Source of the DNA: G965276765 sp965276825
GTDB taxonomy: Bacteria > Actinomycetota > Acidimicrobiia > Acidimicrobiales > Palsa-688
Direction: 5' to 3'
NCBI GenBank assembly: GCA_965276825.1
Contig: OZ255630.1
Span: forward strand, 3,038,001 to 3,102,000
Length of the DNA stretch: 64,000 nucleotides
Positions 10,673-18,136 of the stretch are shown in pieces (the first letter of the stretch is position 1; the number at the start of each line of letters is the position of its first letter). The position numbers were made by a program, and so were the translations under genes. The notes beneath the pieces are model-generated. The model worked only from the letters and a program-made list of their open reading frames with translations, searched no databases and was not told where the DNA came from.

Positions 10673-11125
10673 CAATCGCAAGCGGGCCAAGAAGCACGGC
10701 TTCCGTCACCGGATGTCGAACCGGGCGGGCCGAGCCGTGATCAAGGCGCGCCGCCTCAAGGGCCGCGCCCGACTGTCCGCCTGATCTGGCGGGTCGAGCG
10801 CCGCGACCTCTTCCTCGCTCTCCGTTCGGGTCGCAGGGGCCGGTCGGGTCCGTTGACCGTCGCCTGGTTGCCCGGCGGGTACTCCGATCCCCCGCGGGTC
10901 GCGTTCGCCGTCGGTCGGCGGGTCGGTCCGGCCGTGGCCCGCAACCGCCTCCGACGGCAGCTGCGGGCCCGATTGCGCGAGGTGGTTGCGCTTCCGACGG
11001 GCACCTACCTCCTCGGTGTCGGCCCCGAAGCCCGGCAGCTCTCCTACCCGGACCTGGTGGCACGTCTCGACGAAGCCCTGGCCGTCGCCACCCGCCCGTC
11101 GGCTCGGACCGGGGTGCGGCCGTGA
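10646..11125 (+). CDS. rnpA: Ribonuclease P protein component
   Basis: The protein subunit of RNase P, which trims tRNA 5' ends. The core from about 10781 reads as a normal RnpA of 114 residues: RVERRDLFLALRSGRR, FAVGRRVGPAVARNRLRRQLR (the RNR motif) and a C-terminal helix. The start is unusual. No ATG, GTG or TTG exists in frame between 10646 and the core. Two options remain: the ATG at 10646, giving 159 residues with all of rpmH nested inside in another frame, or a CTG at 10781 overlapping the rpmH stop (CTGA). The AGGAGG is only 2 nt from this ATG but 6 nt from the rpmH GTG, which favours rpmH. The stop overlaps the yidD GTG. Confidence 0.85.
   Translation: MSEENVPTQQSQAGQEARLPSPDVEPGGPSRDQGAPPQGPRPTVRLIWRVERRDLFLALRSGRRGRSGPLTVAWLPGGYSDPPRVAFAVGRRVGPAVARNRLRRQLRARLREVVALPTGTYLLGVGPEARQLSYPDLVARLDEALAVATRPSARTGVRP
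10650..10784 (+). CDS. rpmH: 50S ribosomal protein L34
   Basis: A 44-residue, very basic protein that starts KRTYQPNNRKRAKKHGFR and ends RLKGRARLSA, the canonical L34 sequence and length. It belongs to the large ribosomal subunit. The GTG start has an ideal AGGAGG 6 nt upstream. The reading frame is short and lies within a longer rnpA frame, so it is easily missed. In most bacteria rpmH stands next to dnaA; here dnaA is 29 kb away and a peroxiredoxin gene is upstream. Confidence 0.95.
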   Translation: MKRTYQPNNRKRAKKHGFRHRMSNRAGRAVIKARRLKGRARLSA

Positions 11126-11397
11126 CCGCCCCGGCACGCACGTCGCCCGACGACCGAGTGGAAGGTCGGCGCGCGTCGCGGTCAGTTGCGGCACGAGGCA
11201 TCCTGGCGGTGGTCCGCACCTACCAGCTGGCGAGGACCGGGCGCGTCTCGCCCTGCCGCTTCACCCCGACCTGCTCCCAGTACGCCGTCGAGGCCGTCGA
11301 ACGCCATGGCGCCCGGCGGGGCTCGACGCTCGCTCTTCGCCGGCTCACCCGCTGCCGGCCTGGCGGACCCTTCGGGTCCGATCCCGTCCCCGACTGA
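11122..11397 (+). CDS. yidD: Membrane protein insertion efficiency factor YidD
   Basis: A 91-residue protein with the YidD signature: YQ at the start of the core, then CRFTPTCSQYAVEAVERHGARRG and a later CRP(G)GPFGSDPVP. The conserved Cys residues are present. YidD is associated with the inner face of the membrane and assists YidC insertion. The GTG start overlaps the rnpA stop (GTGA) and the gene precedes yidC, the usual order. The N-terminal 25 residues before the core are longer than in many homologues. Confidence 0.92.
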   Translation: MTAPARTSPDDRVEGRRASRSVAARGILAVVRTYQLARTGRVSPCRFTPTCSQYAVEAVERHGARRGSTLALRRLTRCRPGGPFGSDPVPD

Positions 11398-11407
11398 GAG
11401 ACCGCTG

Positions 11408-12805
11408 ATGCACCCGTTGCTCTCCGCACCCCTCGCCCAGGCGTCCACGACCCTGATCGGCAGCGTCAACTCGATCTTCACGCCGATCGCCAAGCCGATC
11501 GCCGACGTCCTGGCCGCCTTCTACGCCATCATCCCCAACTTCGGGGTGGCCATCATGCTGCTCAGCGTGGCGTGGATGATCGTGATCGCCCCGCTGACGC
11601 TGAAGTCGACCCGCTCCATGCTGGCCATGCAGAAGCTCCAGCCGGAGCTCAAGAAGCTGCAGGCCGAGCACAAGAACGACCGACAGGCGTTCGCCCAGGC
11701 CCAGATGGACCTGTTCAAGCAGCACGGCGTCAGCCCGTTCGGCAGCTGCCTGCCCACTCTGCTCCCCCTCCCGGTGTTCTTCGCCCTGTTCCGGGTGATC
11801 GACGGGCTGAGCAGCCACACGACCATCGGCGGGCACGTGTTCGCCACCCCGTCGTACCTGTCGCCGCACACGGCCATGTTCAAGGCCATCGCCCACGCAA
11901 GCGGCCACATCAACGCCTTCGGCCTCGACCTGTCCAAGAACGCGCTGAGCGGACACGCCTCCTTCGCCGCCGCCATCCCCTTCTACGTCGTGTTGTTGAT
12001 CATGATCGGGACCCAGTACCTGCAGACCGCGCAGATGATGTCGCGCAACAAGGCGGCACAGGACAACCCGCAGATGAAGTTCATGAAGTACCTGCCGATC
12101 GTGTTCGGTGTCATCTCCGTGCGCTTCCCGGCGGGCGTGATCCTCTACTACGCCACCTCCAACCTTTGCCGGATCGGCCAGCAGACCGCCATGTACCGCT
12201 TCGACCCGAAGGTCAAGAACCTGGCCAACCAGGAGATCATCGAGGTCGAGGCCCACACCAAGGCCTACGACCGCAAGGCGCCTCCTGCCACCCCGGCCCA
12301 GTCCGGCGGACTGTTCCAACGGGCCCTGGCCAGGGCCTCCGAGACCCAGGCCCAGGCGAAGGCCGACAAGGCCTCTCTTGCTCCGCCCGACCGCCGGGCC
12401 ACGGCGCGCAAGGGTGCGACTGCCGGGGGCAACGGGGTGGCGAAGGGGACCAGGACGTCGACCCCGGTCCAGGACAACGGGTCGGGGCGGGCCAACGGGG
12501 CCGCCCGTGCGCAGCCAGGTGCAAAGTCCGCCCAGGGCGGCAAGCCTGCTCAGAACAGCAAGGGCGCGGCGGCCATCAGGGCCCAGCGGGGCACCCCACA
12601 GGGGGGGACCGCAAAGGGCGGCAAGGAGGCGCAGGGCAGCGACACCCAGGGTGACGGTGGGCAGAACGGCAGGCCCGCAACCAACGGCAACGGCAACGGG
12701 TCGCTCGCGCCGGGTGACGACAGCACGGCCGGACACCCTCCCCGCACGGGAGGGAGGACCGGTGCCCAGGCCGGGCGCGGATCGAGAAAGCGGCGGAGCA
12801 GCTGA
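11408..12805 (+). CDS. yidC: Membrane protein insertase YidC
   Basis: A 465-residue Oxa1/YidC insertase. The core (about 1-270) has the expected hydrophobic segments: a first one with FGVAIMLLSVAWMIVIAPLTLKS, whose basic residues include the hydrophilic-groove region; then FGSCLPTLLPLPVFFALF; then later segments ending at YYATSNLCRIGQQ. A cytoplasmic coiled region (MQKLQPELKKLQAEHKND) is clear. The last 180 or so residues are a Gly/Ala/Gln/Asn-rich basic tail of low complexity, likely disordered and possibly ribosome-contacting (inference). The ATG at 11408 follows yidD by 10 bp, and the stop overlaps the jag start (TGATG). Confidence 0.93.
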   Translation: MHPLLSAPLAQASTTLIGSVNSIFTPIAKPIADVLAAFYAIIPNFGVAIMLLSVAWMIVIAPLTLKSTRSMLAMQKLQPELKKLQAEHKNDRQAFAQAQMDLFKQHGVSPFGSCLPTLLPLPVFFALFRVIDGLSSHTTIGGHVFATPSYLSPHTAMFKAIAHASGHINAFGLDLSKNALSGHASFAAAIPFYVVLLIMIGTQYLQTAQMMSRNKAAQDNPQMKFMKYLPIVFGVISVRFPAGVILYYATSNLCRIGQQTAMYRFDPKVKNLANQEIIEVEAHTKAYDRKAPPATPAQSGGLFQRALARASETQAQAKADKASLAPPDRRATARKGATAGGNGVAKGTRTSTPVQDNGSGRANGAARAQPGAKSAQGGKPAQNSKGAAAIRAQRGTPQGGTAKGGKEAQGSDTQGDGGQNGRPATNGNGNGSLAPGDDSTAGHPPRTGGRTGAQAGRGSRKRRSS

Positions 12806-13974
12806 TGGAGTGGGTCGAGACCACCGGCAAGACCCTCGACGAGGCCAGGGAAGCGGCCCTCGACGAGCTCGGCGTCGACGAGCAGGACGCCGAGTTCGAG
12901 GTGCTCAGCGAACCCAAGCTGGGGTTGTTCGGTCGGATCAGGACCGAGGGTCGGGTCCGGGCCCGGGTCCGCCCCTCCGTGCCGAGGGCCAAGGAGGACC
13001 GTCGGGACCGCAAGCGCCGCTCCAAGTCCGACGGACGATCCCGTCTCAACACGCCTGGTGGTGAGTCCAACGCGGAAAGCGTGGAAGGCTGGGTTGTTGA
13101 CGTCGACGGCCCGGTCGGCGAAACCCGAGCAGCCACCGCGGACGCCACTGCTCCTTCGACCGGCGGCCGCTCGACCCGCTCCCAGCGAGCCGCCCGTCCG
13201 GCTTCCGGCCGCGCCGATGCCGAGAGGGCCGACCCCGGATCGGCCGCTCCCGACCCGACGGCTCCGACCGTCCCGGCCCCAGGTGGGCGCCGCAATCCGA
13301 GCCGCGGCCAGGACCGGGCCGCCGCCGCGGCCGTCGAGACCCCGAGTCCCACGTCGGCCACCCTCCCTCAGCCCGCCGCTGACGACGACGCCCCAGCCAC
13401 GGCCCGGCCGCGTCGGCGCCGCTCCGGGGCCGCACCCCATGACACCGATCCGGCCGGAAGCCGGCAGACCCCAGCGTGGGACGACGGAGGAGAAGCAACC
13501 GTGGACGTGGCACTCGAGGAGCAGGGACAGGTCGCCGAGGAGTTCCTCGTCGGGCTGCTGGCCGGGTTCGAGCTCGAGGCGTCCATCCGCGTGGTCCAAC
13601 CCGATGACGACACCGTCGAGCTCAACCTGACCGGTGACGGCCTGGGGCTCCTGATCGGCTCCAAGGGGGCGACCCTCCTGGCCATCCAGGAGCTCACCCG
13701 CGCCGCCGTCCAGCGCAAGACCGGCGCCGGCAACGGCCGCATCCACGTCGACGTGTCGGGCTACCGGCAGCAGCGTTCCGAGGCGCTCGGCCGCTTCGCC
13801 ACGAAGGTCGCCACGGACGTCGTGGCGTCAGGCACCCGCATCGCTCTGGAGCCGATGAACGCCGCGGACCGGAAGGTCGTGCACGACACGCTCACCGAGG
13901 TCGAGGGCGTCGAGACCATCTCGGAGGGCGAAGATCCCCGCCGCCGGGTGGTCGTGCTGCCGGCCGACAGCTGA
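12805..13974 (+). CDS. jag: Jag/SpoIIIJ-associated RNA-binding protein (KhpB)
   Basis: A 389-residue protein. It has an N-terminal Jag-N domain (MEWVETTGKTLDEAREAAL, with the KxGLFGRI-like turn seen here as KLGLFGRI). A long charged and Pro/Ala-rich linker runs to about residue 230. A KH domain (GLLIGSKGATLLAIQELTR) and a C-terminal R3H domain (RFATKVATDVVASGTRIALEPMNAADRKVVHDTL) follow. It binds RNA and in several bacteria acts with KhpA in cell elongation. The linker is much longer than in Bacillus. The stop overlaps a probable CTG start of rsmG. Confidence 0.92.
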   Translation: MEWVETTGKTLDEAREAALDELGVDEQDAEFEVLSEPKLGLFGRIRTEGRVRARVRPSVPRAKEDRRDRKRRSKSDGRSRLNTPGGESNAESVEGWVVDVDGPVGETRAATADATAPSTGGRSTRSQRAARPASGRADAERADPGSAAPDPTAPTVPAPGGRRNPSRGQDRAAAAAVETPSPTSATLPQPAADDDAPATARPRRRRSGAAPHDTDPAGSRQTPAWDDGGEATVDVALEEQGQVAEEFLVGLLAGFELEASIRVVQPDDDTVELNLTGDGLGLLIGSKGATLLAIQELTRAAVQRKTGAGNGRIHVDVSGYRQQRSEALGRFATKVATDVVASGTRIALEPMNAADRKVVHDTLTEVEGVETISEGEDPRRRVVVLPADS

Positions 13975-14672
13975 CGCCACCTCTCGCGGCCGCCCTCCCG
14001 AGCCCGGGAGCGTCGGCCGCCCTGCTCCGAGCTCTCACGGCGGCCCGGGACCAGGGCCTCCTCGGCCCTGGGCCGGTCGAGGAGCATGTCCGGCGCACCA
14101 CCGCCTTCGTCCTGGCCTGGGAGATGGTCGCCGCCGCCCCTCCGACGTTGGTGGTCGACCTGGGGACGGGTGGCGGCGTACCAGGGCTCATCCTGGCCGC
14201 GCGGTGGCCGGCCACCCGCCTGCTCCTGCTCGACGGCAGCGTCCGCCGGATCAAGTTCGTGCAGGGCGCCATCGCCACCCTCGGTCTCGAGTCGCGGGTC
14301 GAGGCGGTCGCCCTGCGGGCCGAGGACGCCGGCCGCAGCTACCGAGGCGTGGCCGACCTGGTGGTGTGCCGTGGCTTCGGCCCTCCTTCGGTCACGGCTG
14401 AGTGCGCGGCCGGCCTGATCCGCCGGGATGGGTGGGTGGCCGTGGCCGAGCCGCCAGAGAACCGGCCCGAGCGCTGGCCGCCGGACGGACTGGCGCGTCT
14501 CGGCCTGTCCGCCGGCCCCCGGGTGGAGGAGCCGGCGCACATCCAGCTCCTTCGGGCGCAGCAGCCGTGCCCCGACCGGTACCCCCGGCGGGTGGGGATC
14601 CCGGCCAAGCGGCCGCTCTGGAGCGAGCCACCATCGTCGGCCGCCCAGACTCCCGACGCCGGCCCGGATTGA
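13971..14672 (+). CDS. rsmG: 16S rRNA (guanine-527-N7) methyltransferase RsmG
   Basis: A SAM-dependent methyltransferase acting on G527 of 16S rRNA. The SAM motif is VVDLGTGGGVPGLILA, followed by LLLLDGSVRRIKFVQ. The conserved N-terminal part (LRALTAARDQGLLGPGPVEEHVRRTTAF) is encoded upstream of the first in-frame ATG at 14124, so that ATG cannot be the start. The only plausible initiation codon is the CTG at 13971, which overlaps the jag stop as CTGA and gives 233 residues, a normal RsmG length. Homology supports the extension; the CTG itself is inference. A terminator hairpin follows. Confidence 0.88.
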   Translation: MTPPLAAALPSPGASAALLRALTAARDQGLLGPGPVEEHVRRTTAFVLAWEMVAAAPPTLVVDLGTGGGVPGLILAARWPATRLLLLDGSVRRIKFVQGAIATLGLESRVEAVALRAEDAGRSYRGVADLVVCRGFGPPSVTAECAAGLIRRDGWVAVAEPPENRPERWPPDGLARLGLSAGPRVEEPAHIQLLRAQQPCPDRYPRRVGIPAKRPLWSEPPSSAAQTPDAGPD

Positions 14673-14675
14673 GTC

Positions 14676-14706
14676 CCACCCCCCGGCGACGTTGCCCGGG
14701 GGGTGG
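14676..14706 (+). terminator. Terminator after rsmG
   Basis: A perfect 11-bp inverted repeat (CCACCCCCCGG and CCGGGGGGTGG) with a 9-nt loop begins 4 bp after the rsmG stop. It covers the first possible ATG of the parA frame (14703), which argues against that ATG as the parA start. Confidence 0.65.
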
Positions 14707-14756
14707 CTTGCTGGTCGCCCACCCGCCGGGGCCACCCCTCCGCGTCGAGGAATCAC

Positions 14757-14770
14757 GTTTCACGTGAAAC
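14757..14770. promoter_or_regulatory. parS centromere site 1
   Basis: GTTTCACGTGAAAC, the perfect palindromic parS core bound by ParB, lies between the rsmG terminator and the parA start. ParB loads here and spreads to organise the origin region for segregation. Confidence 0.9.
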
Positions 14771-14891
14771 ACGATTCTGGGCAACGTCGCGCGCGCTACC
14801 CGCCGTCAGTCCCCTTGCCCTGTGCGCTCCACCGCGTCACGCCTGTGCCACCATCCTTGATCCGGGCGGTCAGGTCGAGAAAGATGCAGGC

Positions 14892-16634
14892 GTGCCGGAT
14901 GCGCCCCCTCCTCGCCGATCCCGTGCCGACGAGATCTTCCAACGGCTGCGGGCCGCTCCCCGCTCGCCCGAGTCGGCCCCAGCGGACCCCGACGAACAGG
15001 GGGAGGACGACGACGGTACCGTCGCCGCCTCGCCATCACCGGGATCGAGGCCACCGGGTGTCGAATCGGAGCACGCCGCGCCGGTCGACTCCTCTGATTC
15101 CCCGGCGGCCGACGACCCGAGCCCGGCACCCGACCCTGACGCGTCCGGTCTCCCGTCCGGTCCGCTGCCGGAGCGGGCCGCGACTCCCACGACAGACCCG
15201 CTGAGCCCCGACCCCCCGCCCCCACAGATCATGCCTACAGGCGCCGTCGGCCGAGAGGCCGGCATCCCGGGCGCGGCCATCGGACCTGAGTTCCCAGGTG
15301 GCGCCACCGAGACGCGCATCGACGTCCGCCGCACGCCGGTCATCGCACCGCACGAGTCCCCACCGCACGAGTCCCCACCGCACGAGTCCCCACCGCACGA
15401 GTCCCCACCGCACGAGTCCCCACCGCACGAGTCCCCACCGCACGAGTCCCCACCGCACGAGTCCCCACCGCACGAGTCCCCACCGCCCGGGTCCCCACCG
15501 CCGGGTGCACCTCAGCCACCGGCGGTCTCCTCCGTCCTGCGCCCGGGTTCTGCGTCCGCTCCCGTCATGGCCCCCGCCACCGATCTGGCCCCTTCTCCCG
15601 GGGTGGTGCCCCCGGCCCGTGGGGGTTCGCCCGCCGTGTCGGGACCCCCGGCCCGTCCGAGTCCCTCCGCCAGCTCAGCGCCCACCACCCGTCCCGGAGA
15701 GCCCCGGCTGGCCCTCGACGACATCCTCGCCGTATCTTCCCCCTCGGTTTCACGTGAAACACCGGGTCCGGCCAGCGAGACGGCGACGGGCGGTGCGGCC
15801 GGCGAGCACTCCCTGGCTGCGGCCCTCCCACCGGCGACGGACCCGTCCGCCCGCCCGCTCCCTCGTATCCTGGCCGTGGCCAACCAGAAAGGAGGTGTCG
15901 GCAAGACGACCACGGCGGTCAACCTGTCGGCCGCCTTGGCCGAGAGCGGCTTTCGTGTCCTGGTCATCGACCTCGACCCGCAGGGAAACGCCACCACCGG
16001 GCTGGGCGTCAACGCCCGGTCCCTCGACCACTCCGTCTACGACGCCCTCCTCCACGACGTCCCCACCGAGGACATCATCGAGGCCACCGCCGTCCGCAAC
16101 CTGTTCGTCGTGCCCGCCACCATCGACCTGGCCGGGGCAGAGATCGAGCTGGTGCCGGTCTTCAGCCGCGAGCTCCGTCTCCGACGGGCATTGGAGCCGG
16201 TGCTGCCCGACTTCGACTACCTCCTCATCGACTGCCCTCCGTCGCTCGGCCTCCTGACCGTGAACGGGTTGGCGGCGGCCACCGAGGTGGTGGTCCCCAT
16301 CCAATGCGAGTACTACGCCCTAGAAGGTCTCGGGCAACTTCTGCGCAACGTGAACCTGGTCCGAGCCAACCTCAACGCCACCCTCGACCTCAGCACGATC
16401 ATCATGACCATGTACGACGCCCGAACCAAGCTGGCCGAGCAGGTCGTGAACGAGGTGCGCCAACACTTCGGTGCCCGGGTGTGCCGCAACATCGTGCCCC
16501 GGACCGTGCGCCTCTCGGAGGCGCCGTCGTTCGGTCAACCCATCATCGTCTTCGACCCGTCGTCCCGCGGCGCCATCGCCTACCGGGAGCTCGCCAAGGA
16601 GGTCAGCGGTGTCACGTCGCAGCGGACTCGGTAA
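14892..16634 (+). CDS. parA: Chromosome partitioning ATPase ParA with long Pro-rich N-terminus
   Basis: A Walker-type ATPase that moves ParB-parS complexes. The deviant Walker A KGGVGKTT is at about 333-340, followed by VIDLDPQGNATTGLG and the Walker B-like YLLIDCPPSLGLLT. About 310 residues precede it: a plausible helical start (RADEIFQRLRAAP), then acidic and Pro-rich sequence, including nine exact HESPP repeats. Typical ParA proteins have far shorter extensions. The GTG at 14892 was chosen because earlier frame-open sequence covers the terminator and parS site 1. A second parS lies inside the coding region. The stop overlaps the parB start by 26 bp. Confidence 0.9.
   Translation: MPDAPPPRRSRADEIFQRLRAAPRSPESAPADPDEQGEDDDGTVAASPSPGSRPPGVESEHAAPVDSSDSPAADDPSPAPDPDASGLPSGPLPERAATPTTDPLSPDPPPPQIMPTGAVGREAGIPGAAIGPEFPGGATETRIDVRRTPVIAPHESPPHESPPHESPPHESPPHESPPHESPPHESPPHESPPHESPPPGSPPPGAPQPPAVSSVLRPGSASAPVMAPATDLAPSPGVVPPARGGSPAVSGPPARPSPSASSAPTTRPGEPRLALDDILAVSSPSVSRETPGPASETATGGAAGEHSLAAALPPATDPSARPLPRILAVANQKGGVGKTTTAVNLSAALAESGFRVLVIDLDPQGNATTGLGVNARSLDHSVYDALLHDVPTEDIIEATAVRNLFVVPATIDLAGAEIELVPVFSRELRLRRALEPVLPDFDYLLIDCPPSLGLLTVNGLAAATEVVVPIQCEYYALEGLGQLLRNVNLVRANLNATLDLSTIIMTMYDARTKLAEQVVNEVRQHFGARVCRNIVPRTVRLSEAPSFGQPIIVFDPSSRGAIAYRELAKEVSGVTSQRTR
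15351..15485 (+). repeat. Nine perfect 15-bp tandem repeats coding (HESPP)9
   Basis: CACGAGTCCCCACCG is repeated nine times with no base change, inside the disordered N-terminal region of ParA. The unit is a multiple of three, so gain or loss of units keeps the frame. It is followed by a degenerate PGSPP unit. Exact identity suggests recent slippage expansion. Confidence 0.97.
15747..15760. promoter_or_regulatory. parS centromere site 2, inside parA
   Basis: GTTTCACGTGAAAC, identical to site 1, lies within the parA coding sequence 990 bp downstream, in the linker before the ATPase domain. It is translated as VSRET. A perfect 14-bp match in a second place argues that it is a real ParB site. 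Confidence 0.9.
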
Positions 16635-17538
16635 GGGCCTCGGTGCACTGATCCCGGCCGAGGTGACCACCGACCGGTCGGCATCCCTCCTCGAGGTGCC
16701 GCTCACCGCCATTCGCACCAATCCCCACCAGCCACGACAGCACTTCGACGAGGAGGCCCTCCAGTCCCTCACCGCATCGATCCGGGAGCTCGGCGTGCTC
16801 CAGCCGGTGCTGCTGCGCCGGCGGGATGACGACAGCTACGAGCTGATCGCCGGCGAGCGCCGCTGGCGGTCAGCCAAACGAGCGGGGCTGGCCACCATCC
16901 CGGCGGTGGTGCGGGAGACCACGGACGTGGCCAGCCTGGAGCAGGCGCTGGTGGAGAACCTCCACCGCCAGGACCTCAATCCGCTCGAGGAGGCCGGGGC
17001 CTACCAGCAGCTGATCGAGGACTTCGGACTCACCCACGAGGTGCTGGCGACCCGTGTCGGCAAGAGCCGGGCGGCGATCACCAACACCCTCCGGCTCTTC
17101 CAGCTGCCGCCCTCGGTCCAGAAGCTGGTCGGCGACGGGCACCTGGCCGCCGGTCATGCCCGTGCGCTCCTCGGCACGCCCGATCGGGCCCTCCAGGAGG
17201 CGCTCGGCCGGCGCGCCGTGGCCGAGCATCTCACGGTTCGCGCCGTGGAGGAGGCGGTCAGGGCCCGGAGCGAGCAGGGGAGCGGGCAGAGGCTGGTCCC
17301 ATCGGGGGGTGCCCCCCGGCCGGCCGCCGCCCACACCGCCGAGGCGATGCGTGCGCCCGGGATCATGGAGCTCGAGGAGCTGCTCTCGGACCATCTCGAT
17401 ACCCGGGTCTCGGTCGATCTCGGAGTGCGCCGGGGTCGGGTGGTGATCGAGTTCGCCGATCTCGAGGATCTGGAGCGCATCTACCGGGCCATGACCGAAG
17501 GCGGCGCCGGTCCGGACGTCGAGCAGAGCGCCGACTGA
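16609..17538 (+). CDS. parB: Chromosome partitioning protein ParB
   Basis: A 309-residue ParB. It starts VSRRSGLGKGLGALIP, the usual ParA-contact N-terminus. The ParB/Srx CTPase domain follows (NPHQPRQHFDEEALQSL; ELIAGERRWRSAKRAG; ENLHRQDLNPLEEA), then the HTH region that reads parS (THEVLATRVGKSRAAITNTLRLFQL) and a C-terminal dimer domain. The GTG at 16609 has a perfect AAGGAGG 6 nt upstream, inside the end of parA, which fixes the start. Two parS sites are nearby. A terminator follows directly. Confidence 0.95.
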   Translation: MSRRSGLGKGLGALIPAEVTTDRSASLLEVPLTAIRTNPHQPRQHFDEEALQSLTASIRELGVLQPVLLRRRDDDSYELIAGERRWRSAKRAGLATIPAVVRETTDVASLEQALVENLHRQDLNPLEEAGAYQQLIEDFGLTHEVLATRVGKSRAAITNTLRLFQLPPSVQKLVGDGHLAAGHARALLGTPDRALQEALGRRAVAEHLTVRAVEEAVRARSEQGSGQRLVPSGGAPRPAAAHTAEAMRAPGIMELEELLSDHLDTRVSVDLGVRRGRVVIEFADLEDLERIYRAMTEGGAGPDVEQSAD

Positions 17539-17541
17539 GGA

Positions 17542-17575
17542 AGACGGCCCGCCACGGAGGGTGGGCGGGCCGTCT
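17542..17575 (+). terminator. Terminator after parB
   Basis: A perfect 12-bp inverted repeat (AGACGGCCCGCC and GGCGGGCCGTCT) with a 10-nt loop begins 3 bp after the parB stop and is followed by GTCTCGGT. Confidence 0.7.
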
Positions 17576-17635
17576 GTCTCGGTAAGCCTCACCCTGACCC
17601 TGGCCGTCAGAACCAGGTCAAGGGCGCCTCGACCT

Positions 17636-17666
17636 CATCCACAGACTGTGGGTAAGTCTGTGGATG
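17636..17666. terminator. Hairpin between parB and trxA, with DnaA-box-like arms
   Basis: A perfect 12-bp inverted repeat (CATCCACAGACT and AGTCTGTGGATG) with a 7-nt loop, 25 bp beyond the trxA stop. It most simply terminates the minus-strand trx transcript. Each arm also contains ATCCACA, one base from a DnaA box core, so a role in binding DnaA cannot be excluded. Confidence 0.5.
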
Positions 17667-17691
17667 GAGAGCGCAGGGGCGGTACCGCACA

Positions 17692-18024
17692 TCACAGGTA
17701 GGGGTGCAGCTCCTGCAGCAGCTGGCCCTTGCCCTTGGCACCGACGATCCGCAGCTGCGGTTCCCCGTCCTTGAACAGGATCATGGTCGGGATGCTCATG
17801 ACGTCGAAGCGGCGGGCCAGCTCCATGTTGTCGTCGATGTTGATCTTGCCGAGACGGAGCTTGCCGCCCTGCTCGGAGACGATCTCGTCGAGCACGGGCG
17901 CGACCATCTTGCACGGCCCACACCACTCAGCCCAGAAGTCGACGAGCACGGGCTCGCCCGACCCCTTGATCTCCTCGTCGAACGTCTGGTCGGTCAGGGT
18001 CAGCTCGTTGTTGGCCACGGTCAT
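17692..18024 (-). CDS. trxA: Thioredoxin
   Basis: A 110-residue thioredoxin with the active site WCGPC and the cis-Pro loop SIPTM. It reduces disulfides in cytosolic proteins and is itself reduced by the thioredoxin reductase encoded next to it on the same strand. The length is standard. GAAGAAGG stands just before the ATG at 18024 as ribosome-binding site. The trxB-trxA pair next to parB is conserved in actinobacteria. Confidence 0.96.
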   Translation of the reverse strand: MTVANNELTLTDQTFDEEIKGSGEPVLVDFWAEWCGPCKMVAPVLDEIVSEQGGKLRLGKINIDDNMELARRFDVMSIPTMILFKDGEPQLRIVGAKGKGQLLQELHPYL

Positions 18025-18136
18025 CGCCTTCTTCGCTGTCGTCCGGGAGCTTCCCGGATCGATCTTCTGCTACAACCACGCGACCGGGGGACGGCATTCC
18101 ATGTCCGCCACCGGCACGCCGGCGGAGCGCCTCAGC

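Noticed and set aside
14703..14891. Extended ParA start at ATG 14703
   Set aside because: It lies inside the rsmG terminator hairpin and would translate parS site 1; the residues are Arg/Ser/Pro noise.
15346..15500. CRISPR-like array
   Set aside because: The repeats are 15 bp, contiguous, without spacers, and encode HESPP in the parA frame.
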